DNA from: QAMX01 sp964448855
GTDB taxonomy: Bacteria > Bacillota > Clostridia > Oscillospirales > QAMX01
DNA length: 64,000 nucleotides
Direction: 5' to 3'
Assembly: GCA_964448855.1 (NCBI GenBank)
Contig: CAYUXI010000001.1
Span: forward strand, 124,001-188,000
Under the pieces are notes generated by a model. The model had not been told where the DNA came from, did not search any database, and was given only the letters and a program-made list of their open reading frames with translations. Of the stretch, positions 48,834 to 56,816 are shown one piece after another. Within the stretch, counting starts at the first letter, position 1. Each line of letters opens with the position of its first letter. The position numbers and the translations under genes are program-made.

Positions 48834-50306
48834 TTATTGAATATAGTTTAGGAAACGAGCATAGGCATCGTCCCATTCAGAGCGATTCGAAACCGTGTAG
48901 TCCTGAATGTCGAAGGAGTCGGCGACAAGAGAGCGAGCCTGCCAGACATCGGATACTTCACCGGTTGCAATGAGCTGTGCGCAGATATTGCCGATGGCCG
49001 TGGCCTCGACCGGTCCGGCCATGACGCGGCGACCAGTGGCGCGGGCGGTATAATCCATCAGCAAACGATCTTTACAGCCGCCGCCGACAATCCGGATGAC
49101 CGGGAGTGAATAGTCCAGCATGGATTCAAGCTGCTCAACGGCATAGCGATACTTCATGGCCAGACTTTCCAAAATGCAGCGGAAGATTTCTCCACGGGTT
49201 TCCGGTACAGTTTGTCCGGTTGCGCGGCAGAACGATTGAATCTTTTCAATCATGTGCCCTTTTTCAAAGAAACAGTCGTTGTCGGGATCAATGAAACGGA
49301 CAAGACTCGGTGCTGCGGCAATTTCGGCATCCAGTTCAGCATACGGAATGGCGCCGTGCATCTTTTCCAATTCGCGCTTGACTTCCTGATAAATCCAGAG
49401 CCCCATGATATTTTTCAGGAACCGAATGGTGCCGCCAAAGCCGCCTTCATTGGTATATTCAATCGCGTAGGCTGAATCATCCGTTCTGGGTGCATCCAGC
49501 TCAACGCCGAGCAGGCTCCAGGTTCCGCAGGAAATGTAGGCACAGCGTTCGTTCTGCTCCATTGGAATGGCGAGAACGGCACTGCCGGTATCGTGGCCGC
49601 AAACCGAAGCGACCGGAACCTTCATGCCGGTTTCGTTCTGGATGGCATCGGTGGTGGTTCCAAGCATCTGTCCGGGGCGAATGACCGGAAGGAAAATATC
49701 AGTTGGCAGATTCAGGCGATGCAGCAGCTCGGTATCCCATGTCTGCGTCCGAACATCCAACAGCTGTGTCGTGGAGGCCATGGAATATTCGGCGGATTTG
49801 ACGCCTGTCAGCATGAAGTTCAACAGATCCGGCATCAGCAGCAGACTCTTTGCGGAATGCAACAGATCAGGATACCGATGCTGAATGGCATAGAGCTGGA
49901 AGATGGTGTTGAATTTCATGAACTGAATGCCGGTTCTTTCGTACAATTCCCTCTTGGGAATCACAGAGTAAACGGCCTCCATGGCACCGTCTGTCAGGCT
50001 GTCCCGGTAATAGAACGGGTTGCCAAGCGGTTTGTCATAGGCATCGAGCAATGCAAAGTCGACGCCCCAGGTATCGACGCCCATCGAGGCAATCTCGGTC
50101 ATTCCGTCACGGCGCAGCTGAATCAGGCCATTTTTCATTTCAGAAAAAAGGCGCAGAAGATCCCAATAATAGTGGCCGAAAGCGAGAACCGGTTCATTGA
50201 CAAAACGGTGAATTTCGCGGATGGAGAGCTTTTGACCATCGAAATCAGCCAAAATACCGCGACCGCTGGAAGCACCGAAGTCAAAGGTCAGGAAATGTTG
50301 ATTCAT
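48834..50306 (-). CDS. rhaB: Rhamnulokinase
   Basis: 490 residues, FGGY kinase fold. Start FLTFDFGASSGRGILADFD (phosphate-1 motif), MGVDTWGVDFALLD, VCGHDTGSAVLA, YISCGTWSLLGVEL, and RIVGGGCKDRLLMDYTA near the end. RhaB-type rather than xylulokinase by DTWGVDFAL and GGCKD. It phosphorylates L-rhamnulose to L-rhamnulose-1-phosphate. It sits 19 bp upstream of rhaA. Confidence 0.95.
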   Translation of the reverse strand: MNQHFLTFDFGASSGRGILADFDGQKLSIREIHRFVNEPVLAFGHYYWDLLRLFSEMKNGLIQLRRDGMTEIASMGVDTWGVDFALLDAYDKPLGNPFYYRDSLTDGAMEAVYSVIPKRELYERTGIQFMKFNTIFQLYAIQHRYPDLLHSAKSLLLMPDLLNFMLTGVKSAEYSMASTTQLLDVRTQTWDTELLHRLNLPTDIFLPVIRPGQMLGTTTDAIQNETGMKVPVASVCGHDTGSAVLAIPMEQNERCAYISCGTWSLLGVELDAPRTDDSAYAIEYTNEGGFGGTIRFLKNIMGLWIYQEVKRELEKMHGAIPYAELDAEIAAAPSLVRFIDPDNDCFFEKGHMIEKIQSFCRATGQTVPETRGEIFRCILESLAMKYRYAVEQLESMLDYSLPVIRIVGGGCKDRLLMDYTARATGRRVMAGPVEATAIGNICAQLIATGEVSDVWQARSLVADSFDIQDYTVSNRSEWDDAYARFLNYIQ

Positions 50307-50349
50307 ATTGTTTCTGATTGCCGCCTTTCATAAAAATCATTGGAGCCGA

Positions 50350-51495
50350 TCAAACGGCTGTATTTCCGGAAGAAAAAACCTGTTGACGGTAACGCTCGAC
50401 TTCCCAATTGCGAATAAAATTGGTGAGGTCGTTCGACATCATCTGGACGCCGCCGAAATTGCGGGCATAAACGGTGATTTTCAGGGCATCCAGGAAAAGC
50501 GCCCGATAGGTTTCTGCATCGCGCTGCGTGGCGGCGCAAGCGAAAGCGCCAACCCCGCGAATGACGATGATTTTCGGCAGATATCCGGCAGTCTCCCGGA
50601 ACGCGCAGATGGCATCTTCAAGCAGGTGCTGCTGTTCGGTGCGATCGGGAGAATGATTCACGCAGCAGAATGCGTGACCGAGATAGACGATGTGATCAGG
50701 TGTGAGCGAACAGGATTCGACGGTTTGCCAACCATCCGATTGGTGGCGCAATGTGGCGTTGGTAAAGAAACAGGTCGAACGCTCCGCGCCGACAACGGCC
50801 TGAACCATGGATTCCAGCTCTGCAACCGGTTCGGAGGCGTCGGAATCCTCCGCGAGCTGAGGCATTTGCGTGACGCCAAAACGGATTTGTTCGCAGGTGT
50901 GCTCAATGAGAGCGATCATGTCCGCTTTCGTTTCGGCGGCAAAGAAGACACCGTGATTCTGCAAAAGCAGCACCGAGGGGAAAATGCCGCGACGCTGAGC
51001 GACATGATTCAGCTTTTTCCTGGCAGCAATGGCCAGCGTATAGCCGGGCTTGGTTGCGTCCAGCCAGACACCCTCCTCGCCCAAATAACAGAAAGCGGCA
51101 CCCTCACCATCGCGGGCACAGGTGAGCCCGTTCAGCATGGACGGATGCAAATGGACAACGAACTTTTGCGGAAAGAGCGCGTGCAGCAGAGCTTCCACGC
51201 TGGGACGGCCGTTTTCGCCCGGAAGGCGTGCGGCCAGCATATCGGCAAGAACCTCCGCCTCGGCGGTCTGCTCGTCTGCAGGATACGCTTTCTCGGTAAT
51301 GGTGAACAGTCTGGCAAGGTTCAGCGCGACAAAGCCATCTGGCTGGATATCAGCCAGGCGCTGTCCGCTGGCCTTCACATACATGGTGTCGTGATCCTTG
51401 ACGGACGTGTTCCCGCCGCCGGCGAGGACAAAGTCCGGATTTTGTCCGTATTGATGCGAGAGCTCAATGATCTCTGTCAAATCAGTTCGATTCAT
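50350..51495 (-). CDS. rhaD: Class II (L-rhamnulose-1-phosphate) aldolase
   Basis: The start at 51495 (MNRTDLTEIIELSHQYGQNP) gives 381 residues. AGGGNTSVKDHDTMYVKASG is the class II aldolase phosphate loop, HLHPSMLNG the zinc-binding His pair, and PSVLLLQNHGVFF carries the third His. It is longer than the ~270-residue E. coli RhaD. It matches the N-terminal aldolase half of the bifunctional RhaE-type aldolase/lactaldehyde dehydrogenase, but without the dehydrogenase half. It cleaves rhamnulose-1-P to DHAP and L-lactaldehyde by inference from its operon with rhaB and rhaA. Confidence 0.88.
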   Translation of the reverse strand: MNRTDLTEIIELSHQYGQNPDFVLAGGGNTSVKDHDTMYVKASGQRLADIQPDGFVALNLARLFTITEKAYPADEQTAEAEVLADMLAARLPGENGRPSVEALLHALFPQKFVVHLHPSMLNGLTCARDGEGAAFCYLGEEGVWLDATKPGYTLAIAARKKLNHVAQRRGIFPSVLLLQNHGVFFAAETKADMIALIEHTCEQIRFGVTQMPQLAEDSDASEPVAELESMVQAVVGAERSTCFFTNATLRHQSDGWQTVESCSLTPDHIVYLGHAFCCVNHSPDRTEQQHLLEDAICAFRETAGYLPKIIVIRGVGAFACAATQRDAETYRALFLDALKITVYARNFGGVQMMSNDLTNFIRNWEVERYRQQVFSSGNTAV

Positions 51496-51591
51496 TTTTG
51501 CACCACCTTTTGAAGAATCAAATCGGCCGAATTCAGCCGACAATCTGCAAAGGAAAAGAGGAACGGTAACAGGAATTGTTTCCCTCATACA

Positions 51592-51620
51592 ATTATAGCG
51601 AATTTACCCCTTTTTGGCAA
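51592..51620 (-). promoter_or_regulatory. Promoter of the rhamnose operon
   Basis: Minus strand TTGCCA (51620-51615), 17-base spacer, TATAAT (51597-51592), 97 bases upstream of rhaD. The 320-base gap between rhaD and the ROK gene holds this and the divergent promoter at 51666-51694, with no gene between. I see no obvious regulator site or local regulator gene. Confidence 0.75.
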
Positions 51621-51665
51621 GCACTTTTTTATCCTTTTCCGTACTATTTTTTTCAGCGAAGGGAC

Positions 51666-51694
51666 TTGCGTCCGGGAAAGGAACATGGTATAAT
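51666..51694 (+). promoter_or_regulatory. Promoter for the ROK kinase-mannosidase pair
   Basis: TTGCGT (51666-51671), 17-base spacer, TATAAT (51689-51694) with an extended -10 TGG. Confidence 0.7.
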
Positions 51695-51815
51695 TGCAGG
51701 AGATTTCCGTTGCGGGCTTCCGTTTCATCCAACCAGTACATTCGGGAAGAACACAGCTGAATCAACAAACGGAACAACCAGACAGATTCACATAAAAAGA
51801 GAGGATGATTTCCCT

Positions 51816-52790
51816 ATGGGCGATCAAGCGTATACCTATTATGCCGGTTTGGACATTGGTGGGACAAAGTGTGCGGTATTGCTCGGCAGAGTTTGCCAGT
51901 CTGACGGAACGATCGAGGTCGTAGCGCGTCATGTGATACCGACCAATACGCAGAATGGGCCTTATGCGGCTTTGGAGAGCTTTGATCCATATCTGTCCAC
52001 CATGTTCGCAGAGCATGAAATTGCGTCCATCGGTATCAGCTGCGGCGGTCCGCTGAGCTCGGCACAGGGTCTGATTCTTTCGCCGCCCAATTTGCCGGGT
52101 TGGGATCGTGTACCCATTGTCTCCTATTTGCAGGACAAGTATGGAGTCCCGGCGAAGCTGCAGAATGATGCCAATGCGTGTGCGGTTGCAGAATGGAAAT
52201 TTGGTGCAGGGAGTGGCACGCAAAGCATGATTTTCTGCACCATGGGAACCGGCTTTGGCGCAGGTCTGATTCTGGACGGCAAGCTGTATGCCGGTATTGA
52301 TGATCTGGCCGGTGAGGTCGGACATATTCGTTTATCGGATCAGGGGCCGGTTGGATTTACCAAACGCGGTTCCGTTGAAGGGTTCTGCAGCGGCGGCGGC
52401 ATTGCACAACTGGGTCGCACGGCTGCACTGGAAGCGCTGCAGGGCGGCAAAACGGTCGGCTTCTGCTCATCCTATCAGGAACTGGATTCGATAACGGCCA
52501 AATCCATCGCCGTGGCCGCTGAAGCTGGAGACGCCTGTGCGATTGCCGTTTATCGGGAATGCGGCCACTATCTCGGCAAAATTGCATCCATCCTGATTGA
52601 CCTGTTGAACCCGGAGAAGATTGTCATTGGTTCGATTTTTGCCCGGAGTGAGCATTTGATTCGCGAATCCATGCAGCAGGTCATTGACCGGGAATGTCTG
52701 TCTGCAGCGGCTGCCACCTGCTCGGTTGTACCGGCAGCGCTCGGCGAGGCCATCGGCGATATCGCGGCACTGTCTGTTGCATCACTGTAA
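51816..52790 (+). CDS. ROK-family sugar kinase lacking the zinc-binding cysteines
   Basis: The start at 51816 (MGDQAYTYYAGLDIGGTKCAVL) has AGAGAGG upstream; 324 residues. ATP/sugar motifs: GLDIGGTKCAVLLG, ISCGGPLSSAQG, NDANACAVAEW, FCTMGTGFGAGLILDG, and DLAGEVGHIRL with the conserved EVGH. The usual CxCGxxGCxE zinc motif is replaced by KRGSVEGFCSGGG, so it belongs to a Zn-less ROK subgroup. It is followed 59 bp later by an alpha-mannosidase, so mannose or a manno-sugar phosphorylation is the best guess. No DNA-binding domain, so an enzyme rather than a repressor. Confidence 0.88.
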   Translation: MGDQAYTYYAGLDIGGTKCAVLLGRVCQSDGTIEVVARHVIPTNTQNGPYAALESFDPYLSTMFAEHEIASIGISCGGPLSSAQGLILSPPNLPGWDRVPIVSYLQDKYGVPAKLQNDANACAVAEWKFGAGSGTQSMIFCTMGTGFGAGLILDGKLYAGIDDLAGEVGHIRLSDQGPVGFTKRGSVEGFCSGGGIAQLGRTAALEALQGGKTVGFCSSYQELDSITAKSIAVAAEAGDACAIAVYRECGHYLGKIASILIDLLNPEKIVIGSIFARSEHLIRESMQQVIDRECLSAAAATCSVVPAALGEAIGDIAALSVASL

Positions 52791-52849
52791 TCAGCGAGAG
52801 CACGTCTCTCTGAAAAAATAGGAAATACCATACCAAGGAGGAAATGACC

Positions 52850-55372
52850 ATGGAGAATAGACCGGAAATTCATTTGATCGGAAATGCGCACTTAGACCCG
52901 ATTTGGCTTTGGCGTTGGCAGGAAGGCTGCGGTGAGGTTCTTCAGACGTTCCGTTCGGCACTGGATCGTTTGAACGAATACCCCGATTTTGTCTTCACCT
53001 GTTCATCTGCATCCTATTACCGCTGGGTTGAAGAAATCGACCCGGATATGTTCGAAGAAATCCGTGCCCGTGTGAAGGAAGGCCGCTGGGTGCCGGTCAA
53101 TGGCTGGTGGGTTCAGCCGGACTGCAACCTGCCGTCCGCAGAAAGCTTTGCGCGCCATGCACTCTACAGCCAGCTCTACTACTATGAAAAATTTGGCGTG
53201 ATCTGCCATACGGGCTACAACGTCGACTCCTTCGGCCACAACTATACGATTCCGCAGCTTTTGAAGCAGAGCGGCATGGATCATTACGTCATGATGCGTC
53301 CGGGCATTCATGAAAATGCAGAAATCCCGCAGCAGCTCTTCTGGTGGGAATCTCCGGACGGCTCACGCGTTCTGACGTATCACATTCTGAAGGATTCGTA
53401 CGGAATCAGCGGAAAGAACCATCTGACGGAGCATCTGGATGTCATGGAAGGACTGGCTGACGAAAAGCAGCTGGGCATGATGCTCTTTTATGGTGTCGGC
53501 AACCACGGCGGCGGCCCGACCCGCGGCGACATCGAATTCATGATGGATAAAATGAAGGAAGAAGGATATGAGAATATCAAATTCTCGTCCCCGGATGAAT
53601 ACTTCAAATATGTCCTGGCCAATCCGCTGAATGTCCCGGTCTGGAAGGATGATCTGCAGCACCACGCAAGCGGCTGCTACTCTGCAACCAGCATGATCAA
53701 ACGCCTGAACCGTCTGACAGAAAATGCGCTGCAAAGTGCAGAAAAGTGGAATACAATCGCAGTCAAAACAACGGGCTTCCAGCCGAATACGACGGAATTT
53801 GCAGAGGCCTGGCGCGATCTGCTCTTCAATCAGTTCCACGATATTTTTGACGGCTGCTCCATCATGGAAGCGTATGAGGATGTGAACGAGACGATGGGGC
53901 ACGCCATGACCATTGCCTCCCGCGCACAAAACAACGCGCATCTGCGCATTGCGCGCACCATTGATACATGGGTGGACGGTGTCTCCGACCCGGTGAACGC
54001 CGATGATTTCCGCCTGAATACGGTGCCGCACGAAGTACGTAACCGCGACCACCGCGGCAGATTCCCGCGCCCGCTCGTTGTCTTCAACCCGCTGTCCTGG
54101 GAAATTACGACGCCGGTGCAGACGTATCAGCCCTCCTGCAGAGTTCAGGACGCCGAGGGACGTGATGTGGTCTTCCAGAACGTCCGCTCCTCCCGCTCGA
54201 ATGACTCGCATTCCGACACGTTATTCCTGGCGACTGTACCGCCGATGGGCTATGCAACGTATTGGCTGACGTCCGGCGATAAAGCCTCTGTCTCCTCGGT
54301 GCAGACTGCGGTTCGTGCCGTTGAAACAGATGACGCCATCGAGCTGGAAAATGAATACCTGAAGGTTCGCTTTGATCGCGCAACCGGCTGCATCACATAC
54401 CTGGGTGACCAGAAGAGCGAAGCCAACTACCTCCGTGCGCCGGGTGCAGTCCCCGTTGTCATTGATGACGAGAAATCCGACACGTGGGCACATATGGTGT
54501 TTACGTTCCATACGATCAAGGGTACGATGAAGCTGGAGTCCATTGAACTGGTAGAGGCAGGGCCGCTGCGCGCACTTGTTCGCGTGAAGCACTCCTTCAA
54601 CCATTCGTTCCTGACCCAGAACTTTATGCTGTCTGCCGGCCAGAAGACACTGGACGTCAAGTGCAAGACCATCTGGCAGGAGCCGTTTACCATGCTGAAG
54701 TTCTCCTTCCCGCTTGCCGGTGAAGAAGAAATTGCAACGCATGAGGTTCCGGCCGGCTTCATCAAACGGCCTTGCAACGGCGAGGAAGAGCCTGTCCACC
54801 AGTGGGGCGACGTCACGGTGACTGCGGATGGCGTCCGAAGAGGTATTTCGATTCTGAACGACTCGAAATACAGTTACGACTGCCCGGGTGCAGAAATCCG
54901 TCTGACTGCGCTGCGGAACGTGATCTTTGCCGACCACTATTCCGATCGTCCGGCTGCGGACTTCCAGTTCACCGACGAAGGGCTCCAGCGCTTTGAATAC
55001 GGCATTTATCTGCATGAGGGCGAAGCGGAAACGAGCGACGTGGTGAAGGAAGCCACTCACATGAACAACCGCATGGTTCCGGTACCGGAAAGCTACCACA
55101 AGGGTTCCGGCGCACCACAGGTGAAGAGCTATCTCACGATTGACGCAGACAATGTGATTGTGACGGCGCTCAAGCTGTCGGAGGACGGCAGCGGTTCTGT
55201 CATTCTCCGCTGCTATGAGACCTGCGGAAAATCTGTTCGTGCGCTTGTGAAGAGCGAAGCGTTTGATTTCGCGTTCTATTCTGAATTCAAACCGCACCAG
55301 ATTAAAACCTTCCGCATCGAACCGGATGGCAAGGTCTACCCGGTCAACTTCTTGGAAGGCATTGTCGAATAA
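52850..55372 (+). CDS. Alpha-mannosidase, GH38
   Basis: Two ATGs lie six bases apart; 52850 sits eight bases after GGAGG and is preferred. 840 residues. The GH38 catalytic domain opens with EIHLIGNAHLDPIWLWRWQEG (metal-binding His/Asp), has VNGWWVQPDCNLP, and YNVDSFGHNYTIPQLLKQSG with the nucleophile Asp and the His of FGH. A middle three-helix bundle and a beta-rich C-terminal half follow. No signal peptide, so it is cytoplasmic and would act on imported mannosides. It is likely co-transcribed with the ROK kinase. Confidence 0.94.
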   Translation: MENRPEIHLIGNAHLDPIWLWRWQEGCGEVLQTFRSALDRLNEYPDFVFTCSSASYYRWVEEIDPDMFEEIRARVKEGRWVPVNGWWVQPDCNLPSAESFARHALYSQLYYYEKFGVICHTGYNVDSFGHNYTIPQLLKQSGMDHYVMMRPGIHENAEIPQQLFWWESPDGSRVLTYHILKDSYGISGKNHLTEHLDVMEGLADEKQLGMMLFYGVGNHGGGPTRGDIEFMMDKMKEEGYENIKFSSPDEYFKYVLANPLNVPVWKDDLQHHASGCYSATSMIKRLNRLTENALQSAEKWNTIAVKTTGFQPNTTEFAEAWRDLLFNQFHDIFDGCSIMEAYEDVNETMGHAMTIASRAQNNAHLRIARTIDTWVDGVSDPVNADDFRLNTVPHEVRNRDHRGRFPRPLVVFNPLSWEITTPVQTYQPSCRVQDAEGRDVVFQNVRSSRSNDSHSDTLFLATVPPMGYATYWLTSGDKASVSSVQTAVRAVETDDAIELENEYLKVRFDRATGCITYLGDQKSEANYLRAPGAVPVVIDDEKSDTWAHMVFTFHTIKGTMKLESIELVEAGPLRALVRVKHSFNHSFLTQNFMLSAGQKTLDVKCKTIWQEPFTMLKFSFPLAGEEEIATHEVPAGFIKRPCNGEEEPVHQWGDVTVTADGVRRGISILNDSKYSYDCPGAEIRLTALRNVIFADHYSDRPAADFQFTDEGLQRFEYGIYLHEGEAETSDVVKEATHMNNRMVPVPESYHKGSGAPQVKSYLTIDADNVIVTALKLSEDGSGSVILRCYETCGKSVRALVKSEAFDFAFYSEFKPHQIKTFRIEPDGKVYPVNFLEGIVE

Positions 55373-55385
55373 TTGGACGAACGAC

Positions 55386-55418
55386 GAAGCGGTAGGGGTC
55401 TTCCCTACCGCTTCCTTG
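55386..55418 (+). terminator. Terminator after the mannosidase
   Basis: GAAGCGGTAGGG / CCCTACCGCTTC 12-bp stem, five-base loop, short CTTGT tail. Confidence 0.75.
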
Positions 55419-55438
55419 TGCTGAATCGGGCCGAGGAT

Positions 55439-55936
55439 TTATCGAAGCAACCAACGAGGCAGAAATTCTGCCTCTGCTGAGAGAAAGGCCTGCTGAATGT
55501 CCGCCACCGACATCGTGGCCTGAACCGGCAAAAACAGCGTATACGCGTTGGGTGGATCCGGCCGCTGCTGATCCGGTACTGAAATGATCACGGCGATTCT
55601 GGAACAGCCGCAGCGCCGAAGATAAGCGTGCAGAACGGCTGCGGCATACATTCGCACGTGGAAATTTGCGGTTAGAGCCTTCGTGAAAATCGCAGGCGGA
55701 CTTTCTCCGGCATGGTACAAAAAAGCGTCATACCCGACCGCTCCCTGCCGGTCATAAAACTCAATCCGGGCGCACCATGGATTAAACCGAAGATAGATGG
55801 TTTGGTCATCGACAAGATCATTGTCCTGTTCCCCGAAAACTGCGATCTTCTGTGTGGTGAAACCGAGGCTGCTGAAATAGCGAACGGCTGCGGAGGCGAC
55901 CGGGCAATTGGCGCAAATGACAAGTCCCAATTTCAT
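55439..55936 (-). CDS. Unrecognised 165-residue protein
   Basis: The start at 55936 (MKLGLVICANCPVASAAVRYF) is preceded by AAGGGG at a rather long spacing. The sequence opens with a Rossmann-like strand-loop-helix (GLVICANCPVASAAVRYFSSLGF), then IAVFGEQDNDLVDDQTIYLRF and a helical region, then AVIISVPDQQRP and a short final helix. I do not recognise a family. It is divergent from the histidine phosphatase gene; an open frame continuing upstream to 56650 runs antisense to that gene and is not real. Confidence 0.6.
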   Translation of the reverse strand: MKLGLVICANCPVASAAVRYFSSLGFTTQKIAVFGEQDNDLVDDQTIYLRFNPWCARIEFYDRQGAVGYDAFLYHAGESPPAIFTKALTANFHVRMYAAAVLHAYLRRCGCSRIAVIISVPDQQRPDPPNAYTLFLPVQATMSVADIQQAFLSAEAEFLPRWLLR

Positions 55937-56014
55937 ATTTTTTCGTCCCCTTGCTCTCAGTATACGTGAAAGCAACAGGAACTGTGAACAACAAACAGAA
56001 GGAGAAAACGAGAC

Positions 56015-56743
56015 ATGCTGCTGTATTTGATTCGGCATGGTGATCCCATATATGACCCGGACTCCCTGACAGAGCGCGGGAAGCTGCAGGCAGCCGCGCT
56101 GGCCAAGCGTCTGGCGCGGTATGGAGTGGATCGGGTTTACGCATCGCCAATGATTCGCGCCCGTCAGACTGCGGAGCCCACCTGCATCTTGACAGGAAAG
56201 AAGATGGAAATTCTGGATTGGACCAGCGAAAATCTGGCCTGGAAGGATTTTTCCGTGAAGACAGAGGGCTCCAACGGCACGTACCGCACCTGGTGCTTTT
56301 ATGCGCCGGGGGCTGCCTCTGAGCTGCGTTCCGAGGAGGTCACGCAGCTCGGCGCCAAATGGTATCAGGCGGAGTTTTTCAAACGGTGGCAGCTGGATGC
56401 CGAATCGGGCTACCGGCGCATTCGGGATGCGAGCGATGCGTTCCTTGCATCGTTTGGCTATGTTCACGATGGCAATGGGTATCGCGTGGAGAAGGACTCG
56501 GAGGAACGGATTGCGGTGTTTTGTCATCAGGGCTTCGGCCTGTCCTGGCTCGGCGTGATGCTGGATATCCCTCTGCCGGTGATCTGGACGACGATGGATA
56601 TTTCGCATTCGTGCATGACGGTGATTCGTTTTTCGAATACGGGCAATCAATTCTGCATCCCGCGTATGCTGATGCTTTCAAATGACAGCCACCTGTATGC
56701 GGAGGGCTTGCCGACCCGATATCAGAACGATCTGTATTTTTAA
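56015..56743 (+). CDS. Histidine phosphatase family protein
   Basis: 242 residues. LLYLIRHGDPIYDPDSLTERG holds the RHG motif with the phosphorylated His, VDRVYASPMIRARQTAEP has the conserved Arg, and FCHQGFGLSWLG carries the second His. It belongs to the phosphoglycerate-mutase-like branch; substrate unknown. It starts 78 bp from the divergent 55936 gene. AGAAGGAG precedes the ATG. Confidence 0.92.
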   Translation: MLLYLIRHGDPIYDPDSLTERGKLQAAALAKRLARYGVDRVYASPMIRARQTAEPTCILTGKKMEILDWTSENLAWKDFSVKTEGSNGTYRTWCFYAPGAASELRSEEVTQLGAKWYQAEFFKRWQLDAESGYRRIRDASDAFLASFGYVHDGNGYRVEKDSEERIAVFCHQGFGLSWLGVMLDIPLPVIWTTMDISHSCMTVIRFSNTGNQFCIPRMLMLSNDSHLYAEGLPTRYQNDLYF

Positions 56744-56761
56744 GCGATTCTTTTCCAAAAA

Positions 56762-56805
56762 AACAGCACCTGTTTCGTGATTTTTTTCACGTGACAGGTG
56801 CTGTT
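56762..56805. terminator. Terminator between convergent genes
   Basis: AACAGCACCTGT / ACAGGTGCTGTT outer stem with an inner CGTGA/TCACG helix, with T-rich ends on both strands. Confidence 0.8.
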
Positions 56806-56816
56806 GTTTGTTTGAG

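Noticed and set aside
55937..56650. N-terminal extension of the 55439 gene
   Set aside because: Runs antisense to the histidine phosphatase and has Arg/His-rich shadow composition; the ATG at 55936 is a better start.
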